This document shows positions 31,691 to 43,734 of a stretch of DNA of 50,208 nucleotides, in pieces. A program made the position numbers and the translations under genes. Positions within the stretch are counted from its first letter, which is position 1. The number at the start of each line of letters is the position of its first letter. The notes beneath the pieces are model-generated. The model was not told the origin of the DNA. It saw only the letters and a program-made list of their open reading frames with translations, and searched no databases. The DNA is from Chara braunii (lineage: Eukaryota; Streptophyta; Charophyceae; Charales; Characeae), in assembly GCA_003427395.1 (NCBI GenBank), contig BFEA01000306.1, forward strand, positions 364,791 to 414,998, in the 5' to 3' direction.

Positions 31691-31813
31691 CCGCGCGGAA
31701 GCAGGACTTACGCATACCGACCAGTGATGCAGTCCTACGCTAGCAGTCGTGATGATGACGCATTATGTAGTGCCCATGCCCGAGTGGCCTCATCTGAGCC
31801 ATGAGGTCGCTCT

Positions 31814-31829
31814 CGACGCTCAGGCGTCG
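31814..31829. promoter_or_regulatory. Hairpin 2 (CGACGCTCAGGCGTCG)
   Basis: Counterpart of hairpin 1 in module 2. The stem differs at the fifth pair, A-T in hairpin 1 and G-C here, so pairing is kept by a paired change. It is identical in the inverted arm at 41,770-41,785. Confidence 0.5.
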
Positions 31830-33539
31830 GCTGAAGTGCGCGCTAGGGGGGGAAAACCTTAAGCGAGCGCAAAATCGGCTTGAGGGCCTTACCGTCTTCA
31901 GCACCCTGAGGTGTCCTAGAGGGTGTGGGGTAAATGGTCCCTAGGGCAGGAAGGAATTCGGAGCGGTGGTGAGTTGTCTGGCGCATCACCAGCGACACGG
32001 TAACCCTTCCGCCCAGAACTCTATCGTTCCACCAAAATAATTTAAAACAAGGAAAAAGAAAAAAGGACATTTGACGTTAGCAGAAGAAAACATGAACACC
32101 CCACCGGACCGAGTTGCTGGGGGACAACCCCTCATCCTCGCGGCGCTCTTGTTTCTACGGAACGGCGTCGTGCAAAGGAGTAACTCAGCCTTCGCACGAG
32201 GGGTAACCCCTTCTGTGTTGAGCCTGGGACCTAAGGCGACCCGGACAAGGGCCTCGAATTCCAGCTCGGGGCTAACGTCCGACCAAGTCAAATCATTGAG
32301 TGAAGAAAACGTAGGCGTGCGGTCGCATAGCCCAATGAGGGTTACCCGAGCGTACGCTTACTCTGACTATCACATTATCAGGATGGGAAAAAAACAATCT
32401 CACTGAAACAAAAAGTCGTGGGGTAGTTCACTCTCACGACAGTTGTGTGGTTTGGCCATCTGAATCCAAACCATAATCATTAACCAAAATACTTAATCGA
32501 GATTCTCCCATACATACCTGCAATCATACGCACAGCATTCAAACAACATCACATACACAAAAGGGGTCAACTTTTCAGCCTTCTGCAGCTCACACCCTGC
32601 CTTACAAGCCCAACCATTTCCCCACCATTCCTCAACAAACATACTCGGTCTTTAGGAGATGGCCACTTATAAAGAATCTGGGTGAAAACCCAAAAGAAAA
32701 CATAAAACCTAGCAAGGGCCAAGGCCTTAGGTTGAGAAGCAGAAGGAACAGGAAAGTTGAGTCGTGAACCGACGAATCGGCAACCGACCTATTATCAGTG
32801 ATAACAGAAGAGTGATCCTTTTGAAGGACCAGGCTGAATAGATCAAGCCTTCAATCGAAATATGGAGACCTGCATCACAGCACAGGCAAAAAAGAACCAC
32901 TACTATGTTCATGCCAAAAGGGAGAATACTCCCTAAGTCGTAACCTAGTTCCTCTGCTAATCTCATTGTCAGCTCTCCTCACTAGTACCAAGTCCTTGAG
33001 TATCTCCCCTATTCAGGGTAGATCTACTAAGTAGCTCCTAGCTGAAAATATTCTAACTCTACGAATTCTACGAAATTTCGGCAGCCTTTCCCGTAGGAAA
33101 AGTGCCTTTCCATAATTTCTACGAGTCCAAGAAAAACTCTCTCTCAGATTTGTAAAAATTTCGGCAGCGCTTCCCATAGGAACAGGAGGCTGCCAAACAA
33201 AGCTGAAAACAAAAAAACGAAGCAAAGCTATACTTGGGACTAAGTTAGGATTGAAGATAATTGTATTGAACTATCATCAATTATATCTTCAAGTGAGGTC
33301 AGTCCTATCTTTATCCCAAGCTCTCCCTCCCATCATCCATCTCATCTACCTATGGCTCCAGCACTTGGCGAGCAGCTAAAGCGACTAACCTATCGAAAAG
33401 ACGCCCCAGACAGAGACCCCACATGCATGCATAAGCAAACATCTCTCACAATCCCACATAAGTTTAACCCAAGTAGTTCGTTAGATCACTCAGTTGTTTT
33501 TCCCTTAGTAGACCCCCTTGCTTATGGCATAGGATCAGA

Positions 33540-34080
33540 CAACGCCCTAACTTAAGGGTATGCCCAACCTGCCTAGGTAAACAAGTAAACTACGCACAAC
33601 TGGACTACCCTAACTTAAGGGTATGCCCGACACCACATCGACTCTAATCATAAAACATATGACCAGACCGCCCTAACTTAAGGGTACGTCTGGCTTCTGC
33701 TTAACTGATAACATGAAGCATAAACTAGACTGCCCTAACTTAAGGGTATGCCTAGCCAACTTTGGACAAGGTTACGTAGGGCATAGGATCAGGCTGCCCC
33801 AACTTAGGGGTGTGCCTAACCTACCTAAAACAAGTACGAACGACAAAAGGTTGGACCGCCCTAATTTAAGGGTACGTCCAACCTACATAACATCATCGAC
33901 AAGAGCATATCACTAGGCCGCCCTAACTTAAGGGTACGCCCAGCTTAGCTTGAACAGTTTTAGGTACATAAGACAATATGACCAGGCCGCCCTAACTTAA
34001 GGGTACGCCTGATCTGCCTAAACAATCACAAACGACGTATGACTAAGTTGCCCTAACTTAAGGGTACGCTTAGTCTCCGC
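33540..34080. repeat. 63-bp minisatellite in LTR copy 1
   Basis: Nine units anchored on 'gccctaacttaagggta' at about 33,544, 33,608, 33,671, 33,733, 33,796, 33,859, 33,921, 33,989 and 34,051 (62-68 bp apart). The anchor is nearly its own reverse complement around CTTAAG. Confidence 0.92.
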
Positions 34081-34091
34081 AACGATAATAT

Positions 34092-35400
34092 GTCACACTC
34101 ACTCTCAGTTTGTGGAATTGCCCATATGGACGATGGTGTGATGAAATGAATGTTGTGAAATGAATTGATTTGTGCTTCCTTCCGCTGTACTTGCGCATCC
34201 GGGTCCAAGTGACAAGTGGAGCCCAAAGTATAATGGGAGGGAGTGCCCCTCAGGATTTTGAGCAAAGGATGACATGTTGTATTTTGTAAAGATTTATATG
34301 ACGAATGGAAAAGTCACAACCAAATTTGTGTCTTCTATATGATGTGGAAAGGGGAGAGGGAAACCCATTGGTCGATTGGACTTTCGTAAAGGGATGAAAA
34401 TTGTGAGACCACTTAAAAGAGATGCTATAATGATGATAAATTTTTTTGTGTACATAAGTTTGACGAGGAAAGGCCAAAAAATTTGTGAGAATAATGGATG
34501 AAAATTCCTGGCAATTATGATAAAACTCTGGAAAATATTTTGAGAGATCCCTGAAGACGTGTGACCTCGCCTACTCTGATAAAAGTAAGGGAGGCACGAC
34601 CTTGTGGAATTACTGAGAAATTTGGTGGAGTGGTTGAGAAAGGCACTATCCCTCCACGTAGTCCAAGGGGTGTATTTTGTGAGGCCAAGCTAAGGGGCTA
34701 TACTTATGATGGAACTGTGGAACCCAACTCCCAGCGAGGGCCGCTGACCGGCACAACCTGGCAGCGGGACCATGGCTTACCAAAGGTTGAGTCTTGAAGG
34801 GTCGGCCGCCCGGGGAGGTTTAGCTAGAGGGAAGGTCATTGGGGTCGATTAAGTCAAGAGTCGGGACCCTTCAGGGTACCAAGATAGGGAGAATTGCTTA
34901 TCGTTGCGTAACCAACGAGGGCACCATCGCTGCATAACAACGTGGTGGGTCGTGGATTCGGCGTGATCGACCGTTCTATGGTGGGCCAAGATGGAGACCT
35001 AAAGCCACCTGTGTTAGACTCCAGGATGGGCGTTCATTATGATTGGATATTTTAGATGGTAAGCATTACCATTTGGGGACTAAAGGTGCCCCGTATTTTG
35101 AGAGGTCTCGGTTAGGGCCCGCGTCCTAAGTTATGACCCCGTACGTGGGACGATGACTACACAGGACACCCAACGGTGAACCGGCAGATATCTATGGCAG
35201 AGGGAAAGGACTACCAACCTGCTACCTGGGAGCGGGACAAAGTATCCCCTAACTCCGAGGCCACGACGTGGGAGACCCAGGTTGGAACCCTGGCGGTGGA
35301 ACGCCGTGATGGGAGGAGATTGGTAAGAAAACCTCGAACGGAGTCGAGCCGGTGAGTCGGATTGGTCAGTTCCTCGTCAGCAGTTGGGATTTTGATTACT
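34092..35400. other. Spacer between inverted LTRs, part 1
   Basis: No supported gene. Positions 34,092-34,560 are AT-rich; 34,560-35,400 are more GC-rich and read like LTR or leader sequence. Small ORFs such as 34,561-34,797 carry no recognisable motif. It may contain the rest of the copy 1 LTR. Confidence 0.4.
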
Positions 35401-37130
35401 TATAGTTTTGATTGTCCGACGCGACGGGGACGTCGCTTAATAAGCTCCGGAAAACTGTCGGCTTGAACACCCTTACAAGGGTATTTGGGCGCCTTTTTGC
35501 AGCTTACAGAAGCACGCTCTATGACGGTATCCAGGGGCGTGCCCCATTTTGTGCAGCCACAACCAATCCTCAGGGATTGGGAGTGACATACGCTTTGAGT
35601 TGATTAGAGAGTTTGTGAGCGTGCACTTTGTGGGCACACGTTAGCTTGACCGAACATTTGATCAATGGAAGGCTATGAGACGCCGGTAGAACAAGTGCTA
35701 GGCTAGAATTTTGGAGGAAGTCGCAACCTCCCACGCACGGACGGAATTACCGGCAGCGCAAAGTGGATCAAGAGAGATTGCGACTAAGGGAGGGTTTTGT
35801 GTGACTCGTTGGAAGGCGGCATTCTGGGGTCGCATCATGTGGAGTGCGCAACTACTAGGTCCGACCGTATATTGTCGGTAATAGAAGCCGCAGGGCGGCC
35901 CTTCAGAGAAAGACACGACATGTAGAGTCATCAGCCATTGGCTATGGCATTGTGGGGATCCCGGGATCCAATGCTGTATTGGTTACAGCATTGGACGGGA
36001 AAAGAGGCGATCACGGGGTTTTGGCCCCGTGCGAATCAGTTTATGAAGTCAGTTTTAGAGGAGAGTCAGCAAAAGAGGAGGTTAGTAGAAAAGTGGGTGC
36101 GCGGAGAGTGTCGGGGAGTTGGACATGGCCGCACGAAGAGGCGCACATCTCACTTGATTTTGGATAGATCCGAGGGAGGAAAAAAGGTAGGTAGGGGCTT
36201 TGTGCAGGGGCGAAACGGTTAGTAACGTCAGTTTGGCTGCTAGATCAGTAGAAAATGAGAAGGAAGAGAGATGCGGTGCGCTGAGATAGTGAGGAGGAGA
36301 AAGGGGGGCAGCGGCGTGAGTGAAGCCGGTCGGACTCCGGTCTAGATGCGCGGGGCAAGCACAGCGCATGCGGATGAGCGAGCGCGCGAGAGAAATAGGT
36401 GGAGTAGAAGTTGGGAGGAACGAGGTAATGGGAAGGAGGAAGCAAATTTGTTGGTAACAACAGCGGACGAACAAAGAGCAGTGATTGGCAAGCACGGAAG
36501 GCACGAGGGAGATGAGAGCTAAGGAGCAGGTGAGCATAGAAGGAGACGAAGGGGATGACCACGAGAGGAAGGAGTGAAGAATGAGAAAGGCGAAAGTCAC
36601 GAAGAGGTGAGAAAATTGACGGGAAGGGGGCGCAGGGGGGTTACCTGACGTAGAGAATGGGCGTGTACGCAATCCTGTTCACTTTGTTTGTTTGTCGAGC
36701 GCGTATCAGGACATCGCCACTAGCTAGGTGCATGAACGAGATGAGGAAGACGGTGAAGGCAGCACGGAACTGATTATGAAGGAGGATAGTGATGCAGAGA
36801 AAGGGGACGACACTCGAGAGTACTTACCAGTGTGAGCAGACGATGCCGAGTGAACCATAAGTCGGGCTCCGACGTCATAGTACGTGGAGAAGCGTAATGA
36901 TGTATCCGCCAACGTTCAGGCAAAGGACTCGTTTAGATCTGGTTTGTTTTAGGTAGGGGGAATAGTGTGAAGAGAGTTGCAATTTGGAAACTCACCTAGC
37001 TGATGGGATCCGGATTGAGCATGGGAGTCACCACAGTTGTGGATAAATGCACCTTCCCATGTCTTTGGGGAAGATTCACTCTCGGTTTCGTGCTCCCAAG
37101 GGATGTGGATTATTAATGCAGCTACTGGCA
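35401..37130. other. Spacer between inverted LTRs, part 2
   Basis: No supported gene. Positions 36,230-36,650 are purine-rich on plus (GAGA/GGA words), which opens long Ser/Pro/Leu-rich ORFs on minus (36,082-36,672, 36,245-36,562) that I regard as composition artefacts. Confidence 0.4.
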
Positions 37131-38640
37131 AACAGAGTTGTTGAATGGCTGAGAGGTTGTTGCTGCTAGGAGACCGTGACTGCTACTCAGGCGATTGTTC
37201 ACAGCTTGTGTTTTCAAGAAAGACTCGTGTATGTTGGGTGGTGGGCTAGTGCTGCTAAACATCGTGCGGCTGTTGCTATTCGACCTCTGGAAAGACAGGT
37301 ACTACACACAACGGCCATGCGACGCTGGGCATCATTGTACATTGCCACCTTGTCTAACTGACGCGTGTGCAACCGCTATGCTTCTTCTATTTTCGTGTAT
37401 CGCTGCCACCTGTGTTGTTGTTCGGAGTCACCATCTTGGCTACACGGCAGGCCTACTAAGACTGGCCGCTCTTGTGTTGGAACTATCGCTCCCTCGTCGG
37501 TCTGGCATTACTGCTGACCTGGGCCAGCTGACTGCTGCACCACTTCTGAGCAAACCACTACGTCTGAGGCGCTGTGCATCACAGAATCGACTGTATTTTC
37601 TATGAGAACCACTACTATACTGTGCTAAGCGGTACCCGGGGTTTACTTGGGATATGGACGCTGTTGCCATTTCGTCTGGGCAAGATTTTATTTTCAACTT
37701 GCGAGTTACTTTGACCTGATCAGGATAGGAGTGTGGTATGGCGAGATGATGGATCTGCAACAAGACAGTTGGTGCTGTGAAAGTTGATTGCTGCTACCTA
37801 GATTCTGAGCTACGGCTGCAGAAGGATCCAGCCTGTTATAGCAGGCGTGGCTGCTTCGTAACTGAGTCGTCATCTCAAAGACTGCGGGCCAGTGCTGGTT
37901 GGTGCAGATCGCTGTGCATCAGGTTGTGCTGGGCAACCGCTGGGCTGCCCAAGGCGGGTACTACATTGCTAACCAGCTGCTGCTGCTCCTACTTCACTGT
38001 GGCAGCTTTGAAACTGTGCGTTGCTGGGATTAACTGCGTCTGTTGCTCTCCGACGGACTCTAATTGCTGGGTCTGTCGCGGATATTGTGTTCCTGGCTGG
38101 TTTCCCGACTTCTGCCATAACGCGTCTTATGGTATGTATTCAGACTAAGCGTCGGTGGGGTAGCCGTTGTTATCTGCAGACTGTGGGACTTTGCGTTACT
38201 ACAGCAATCCCACTGGGACTGTTACCGCGACTGCCATTGCCGCTGGGTCGGGCTGCTACAACTTGTATGTGAGCGGACCTATTGAGGAACTGTTGTGGCG
38301 CATCTGCTGACAAAGGAGGTTACTGCTGTAACTTGAGAGGTTGTCAGGAGACTGCAGCCTGCGATTTGACCGGGGGTTGGCCAACTTCACTGCATTCTCT
38401 CTGGCTGCCATTGCGGGGCCCTCAGGCGCATCAAGGTTTCAAGGCCCTCTCCCGTGAGTCTGAGCGCACCCCTCTTGTATCTGAGAGTCTAAACATCTCT
38501 ACTCCTACCCTTCTTACTCTGAGTCTAATCTCAGGTTACGAGAGGAAGGCGGCAGGCGGGATTGCAATGCGTAGGTCTGCATCAAGACCTTGTGGGAGGT
38601 CCACCCGCTGATTGCGGGATCTCTGTCGGAGCCCAAGTGG
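37131..38640 (+). other. CTG/TTGCTG-rich segment of the spacer
   Basis: Markedly enriched in 'tgctg', 'gctgc', 'actgc' and 'ttgctg' words on plus, with no clean period. Plus ORFs at 37,195-37,605 (136 codons) and 37,777-38,148 (123 codons) are Cys/Leu-rich and alternate in frame, as expected from the composition. I do not recognise any protein. Positions 38,640-39,000 are AT-richer and hold nothing identifiable. Confidence 0.4.
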
Positions 38641-39049
38641 GGTTCTGGAGGCAGGGAACTTCGGGTATAATTTCGTCTGACGCATGTGATCCCTTCCCCT
38701 AACTATTATCCCTTGGGTATCTGAATATAACTATGAAAGGTTATTACCTTTATCTTTATGTATGGCAGGACATGTTTTGTGAAAAGCTAAATGAACAAGT
38801 ATATATGAGAGTTCAGGTAAACTTCGAGCGAATCCAGGCAAACTGAATTGGCGGAAGGTGGGAGAAAAGTGTTTTGCATCCGTTTGACTGGGTCAACCCA
38901 AGGCTGAGCTCCTCTAAGTTGATGTGGTGTCAGTGCTATGTTTTATTTATGTTTGTTGGGCTGACTGTATGATCTTTGAGGGTTGGGCCTATCCTAAATT
39001 GGACGGACCAGTCGTTGTTTCTTTGGGGGGTTCTGAACAGGAGGATGGG

Positions 39050-40010
39050 CACCCTAAGTTGGGAAGGCGCAGAATCCTAATGTTTCCTTTTTCGGTTGTT
39101 GAAAGCAGAGATGGGGATATTCTAATTATACGAATCTATACCATCTGGCAGACCGGCACCCTAAGTTGGGAAAGCCAGTCAGTAAGTCAGGTAGAACAAG
39201 AAGAATAGAAAAGCAAGTAAAGAATATAATAAAGGCAATTCGGGTAGGTTGAGCGTACCCTTAAGTTAGGGCGGTTCAGTCTTATGCTCGTGATAATATG
39301 AAGGAGCAAAGAGTTAGTATAAATCTTCTTTTATTTTCCCTTTTAAACACCAGACGGAATTGGATGTCTCCCTAAGTTGGGTAGGTCTGATCATCTGCCT
39401 AATAAGACAGAAAAATATAAAGTTTGTGCAAGTATATCAATGGTCGTTCTCTTATATTATCGTTGCGGAGACTAAGCGTACCCTTAAGTTAGGGCGGCTT
39501 AGTTATACGTCGTCTGTGATTGTTTAGGCAGATCAGGCGTACCCTTAAGTTAGGGCGGCCTGGTCATATTGTCTTATGTACCTAAAACTGTTTAAGCTAA
39601 GTTAGGCGTACCCTTAAGTTAGGGCGGCCTAATAATATGCTCTTATCGTTGATGTTATGTAGGTTGGACGTACCCTTAAGTTAGGACGGTCCGACCTTTT
39701 GTCGTTCGTACTTGTTTTAGGTAGGTTAAGCACATCCCTAAGTTGGGGCAGCCTGATCCTATGCCCTACGTAACCTTGTCAAAAGTTGGCTAGGCATACC
39801 CTTAAGTTAGGGCAGTTTAGTTTATGCTTCGTGTTGTCAGTTAAGCAGAAGCCAAACGTACCCTTAAGTTAGGGCGGTCTGGTCATATGTTTTATGATTA
39901 GAGTCGATGGGGTGTCGGGCATACCCTTAAGTTAGGGCAGTCCAGTTGTGCGTACTTTACTTGTTCACCTAGGCAGGTTGGGCATACCCTTAAGTTAGGG
40001 CGTTGTCTGA
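39050..40010. repeat. 63-bp minisatellite in LTR copy 2
   Basis: Reverse-complement counterpart of 33,540-34,080, longer: anchors 'taccct(t)aagttagggc' at about 39,258, 39,480, 39,541, 39,608, 39,675, 39,735, 39,797, 39,858, 39,922 and 39,988. Diverged 'accctaagttggg' units extend leftward (about 39,050, 39,160, 39,371). Confidence 0.9.
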
Positions 40011-43000
40011 TCCTATGCCATAGGCAAAGGGGTCTACTAAGGGAAAAACAACTGAGTGATCTAACAAACTACTTGGGTCAAACTTATGTCGGATTGTGAG
40101 AGATGTTTGCTTATGCATGCATGTGGGGTCTCTGTCTGGGGCGTCTTTTCGGTAGGTTAGTCGCTTTACCTGCTCGCCAAGTGTTGGAGCCATAGGTAGA
40201 TGAGATGGATGATGGGAGGGAGAGCTTGGGATAAAGATAGGACTGACCTTACTTAAAATTGATGATAGTTCACGATACCATCTTCTGGAAGGGGATCGTG
40301 TAAACTATCTTCAATCCTAACTATCAAGCAAGTGTCAGAAGTTAGTCCCAAGTATAGCTTTGCTTTGTCTTTTTGTTTTCAGCTTTGTATAAATCTTGGC
40401 ATCCCCTGTTCCTACGGGAAGCGCTGCCGAAATTTCTACAAATATGAGAGAGTTAGTTATTCTTGGACTCGTAGAAATTCTGGAAAGGCACTTTTCCTAC
40501 GGGAAGCGCTGCCGAAATTTCGTAGAATTCGTGGAGTTAGAATATTTTCAGCTAGGAGCTACTTAGCAGATTTACCCTGAATAGGGGAGATACTCAACGA
40601 CTTGGTACTAGTGAGGAGAGCTGACAATGAGATTAGCAGAGGAGCTAGGTTACGACTTAGGGAGGATTCTCCATTTTGGCATGAACATAGTAGTGGTTCT
40701 TTTTGGCCTGTACTGTGATGCAGGTCTCCATATTTCGATTGAAGGCTTGATCTATTCAGCCTGGTCCTTCAAAAGGGTCACTCTTCTGTTATCACTAATA
40801 TCAGGTCGGTTATCGATTCGTCGGTTCACGACTCAACTTTCCTGTTCCTTCTGCTTCTCAACCTAAGGCCTTGGCCCTTGCTAGGTTTTATGTTTTTTTT
40901 TGGGTTTTCACCCAGATTCTTTATAAGTGGCCATCTCCTAAAGACTGAGTATGTTTGTTGAGGAATGGTGGGGAAATGGTTGGGCTTGTGTGCATAAGGC
41001 AGTGTGTGAGCTGCACAAGGCTGAAAAGTTGACCCCTTTCGTGTGTGTGATGGTGTTTGAATGTTGTACATATAATTGCAGGTATGTATGGGAGAATCTC
41101 GATTAAGTATTTTGGTTAATGATTATGTTTTGGATTCAGATGGCCAAACCACACAACTGTCGTGAGAGTGAACTACCCCACAACTTTTTGTTTGAGTTAG
41201 ATTGTTTTTTTCCCATCCTGATAATGTGATAGTCAGAGTAAGCGTACGCTCGGGTAACCCTCATAGGGCTATGCGACCGCACGCCTACGTTTTCTTCACT
41301 CAATGATTTGACTTGGTTGGACGAGCCCCGGGCCTGAAATTCGAGGCCCTTGTCCGGGTCGCCTTAGGTCCCAGGCTCAGCACAGAAGGGGTTACCCCTC
41401 ATGCGGAGGCTGAGTTACTCGCTCGCACGACGTTGTTCCGACGAAGCAAGAGCGCCGCGAGGATGAGGGGCTGTCTCCCAGCAACTTGGTCCGGCGGGGT
41501 GTTCATGTTTTCTTTTGCTAACGTCAATTGTCCTTTTTTCTTTTTCCTTGTTTTAAATTATTTTGGTGGAACGATAGAGTTCCAGGCGGAAGGGTTAGCA
41601 TGTCACTGGTGATGCGCCAGACAACTCACCACCACTCCGAATTCCTTCCTGCCCTAGGGACCATCTTACCCCGCACCCTCTGGGATACCACAGGGTGCTG
41701 AAGACGGTAAGGCCCTCAGGCCGATTTTGCGCTCGCTTAAGGTTTTCCCCCCCTAGCGCGCACTTCAGCCGACGCCTGAGCGTCGAGAGCGACCTCATGG
41801 CTCAGATGAGGCTACTCGTGCATGCGCACCACATAATTCGCCGTCATCACGACTGCTAGCGTAGGACTGCATTACTGGTCGGTATGCGTAAGTCCTGCTT
41901 CCCCGCGGTTTAATACTAAACCTCGCCCGCAACACTTAGCGATTTCCGCATTGGGAAGTTATGGGTCAAGCGAAAAGGACGCGAGCGCGTTATGGCTAGT
42001 AGACCCGCGTTTCGATAGTGCGAAACGACGCGTGGGCGAGGTACCAGCCCTAGTCGGCCTATGGGAATCCGCGTACGAGCCTCGAACGTTTCGAACATCG
42101 GGTTGCCTATGGGTCTGACATTGGGAATTATCCACACGCATTTTCGCGTCGGCCTGCCCCTCCTATTTGATCAGACAATACAAGGGGGAATATGGGATAG
42201 GTAGAGAGAAAAAAAACAGGGGTGAGCCTTTTTCCCTATCTGCGGTCGCTTCCTCCTTTGAATTTTCATAGTTGGACGTTGTAGTCCGTGGCAACCGTCA
42301 AAGTCAAACCCCTTGATTTTTGGCTACCACGATAGCCCTGAGGCTGTCTACTCAACCCATCTGCACAGGGTGCAGAAGAGGGTGTGGTCTCCAACCGCGC
42401 CTGGCGGTTGTCTAGCGTCGAGAGGGTAACTCCTCAAAACGCTCGTCAGCCGACACTTGAGTGTCGAAAACGACCCTCAAGATTATCAAGGGCCGCGTGG
42501 TTACGAGTAATACGTAGTACCCCATCGGCGCGAAGGCTTGCGTATGCCCGCATGGCTGGTCGATATAAGGAGGCCATGCGCCCACACGACTCTTATACAA
42601 AAGTCCAGTGCGCCATACCTGTTTGATTCTCGCTGCAAGAAGTTATGGGTTGGATACTAAAGGGGCTAGGAATGTTGATATGTTACTGTGTTATGGTGTC
42701 GTGTGTTTTTGGGTGTGAGTGTTGTGGTGTAACGCGTGGTGTGTGTGATGCGTCCTAGTTGACCGGCGTCAAGTCGCATTTGGGAGCTCAACCCCCCAGT
42801 GCGTTGATTCGCGTACGGGTTCGATTTTTGGGCGTTCGACCGCGCGTAACCCCTATGCTACAGCGAATGAGAAACGCCCTCAGTTGGGCCACCTCTGCAA
42901 TTGCATATGAAGAGCCTTCGCATGTGGTTCAGTAGCTCGGCGGGGATACGGCCGCCTAAGGGATGGTAACAACTCCCGCAAGTGGAGGTAAGTGGTGCCT

Positions 43001-43146
43001 CACGTGACCCTGTCCTGTCGTAGGGGCTCGCGAGAGGTACGGCTGGCGCACTCGGCCGGAGCGGCAAACGCTCTCCGCGACAAGTCCTGCAAAATCCTGC
43101 GTGATGCGACCGGGAGGGTTCCCGTGCGGGACCGATGCGCTCGACA
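39455..43146 (+). repeat. Long LTR copy 2, inverted relative to copy 1
   Basis: The reverse complement matches 30,452-34,091 end to end, finishing in CCGATGCGCTCGACA at 43,146. It keeps both hairpins and most of the promoter-like modules. Small differences include two short insertions around 40,265-40,345, one able to fold ('cgatacc...ggatcg'). Downstream of the edge, 43,147-43,168 ('gcggcgtggccgtttgggat') resembles a decayed form of the tRNA-Asp primer site, which would make this a 5' LTR on plus. Confidence 0.78.
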
Positions 43147-43734
43147 GCGGCGTGGCCGTTTGGGATGGACCAAGGTCGCTCGCATCAAGTTGCGCGGCAC
43201 TGTCCAAAGGGAGGGGTCGGACGTGGTACCAGGTGGAAGCCGCAACCACCACAGGGCGAGTGACACCGCCCTGCCGGATCATTAGAACCGTTCCGGGACT
43301 AACTGCGAGGTCTTCGTAACTGCACTCGCAGACTAATAGAGAGCCCAAACTCTCTTGAAAGGAAAAGGCCGGATCCAAGAAAACACCACTCGGGAGGAAC
43401 GATTCGCGAGAAAACCTTTATGGCAAGACGGGGTCCTGGGAGGTTTGGACTGAACCTACCTGCCGGATGTGAGGTGGTACCTCAGTGATGACGCCCGTCT
43501 CGTAAGGCGGCAAAAGGTCGGACTAAGTAGAAGGATGAGGTGTTACCTGCCGATGGAGGACTGATCACCCTTCTTTCTAGGAGCAGGTGGGTTGTTGTTC
43601 TTGACTCAGTTGGTGGGCCAAGGTCTGCCTACCTCCGAGTGAGAACCAGTCGTGTGATGGGGACATCGCATTTTAAGTGGGGGGAAGATGTGTCATCTAC
43701 CGATGACAAAGCGTGCAAAAAGATAAGGTTGCAA
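43147..43734 (+). other. Possible leader after LTR copy 2
   Basis: 588 bases of GC-rich, gene-free sequence between the LTR edge and the 63-bp satellite. Apart from the possible primer-site remnant at its start I see no motif, and it does not resemble the element B leader. Confidence 0.35.

Larger units (their letters stand above)
30452..34091 (-). repeat. Long LTR of element B (copy 1), inverted-repeat arm
   Basis: The inner edge TGTCGAGCGCATCGG (plus strand, 30,452) abuts the primer site. The sequence to 34,091 recurs inverted at 39,455-43,146 and, for its first ~0.7 kb, at 44,336-45,070. Identity to copy 2 is high: about 11 differences in the 240 bases at 32,727-32,966. At 3.6 kb or more this is long for an LTR. 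It contains two related TATA/hairpin modules (30,950-31,210 and 31,640-31,880) and a 63-bp minisatellite. Homology stops at 34,091 inside satellite-like sequence, so the far LTR edge is unknown. Small ORFs conserved in both arms (79 codons at 32,727-32,966 minus, 67 codons at 33,352-33,555 plus) change residues as often as expected without selection. Confidence 0.8.

Noticed and set aside
33540-34080. Interstitial telomere repeats (CCCTAA)
   Set aside because: CCCTAA occurs once per 63-bp unit inside CCCTAACTTAAGGG and is never tandem with the 7-bp plant telomere period.
36082-36672. 196-codon Ser/Pro/Leu-rich ORF on minus
   Set aside because: It is the complement of purine-rich sequence, and several frames are open together.
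32727-40866. Small protein (79 codons) conserved in both inverted LTR arms
   Set aside because: About eight of eleven base differences change the residue, which is the neutral expectation; conservation follows from LTR identity.
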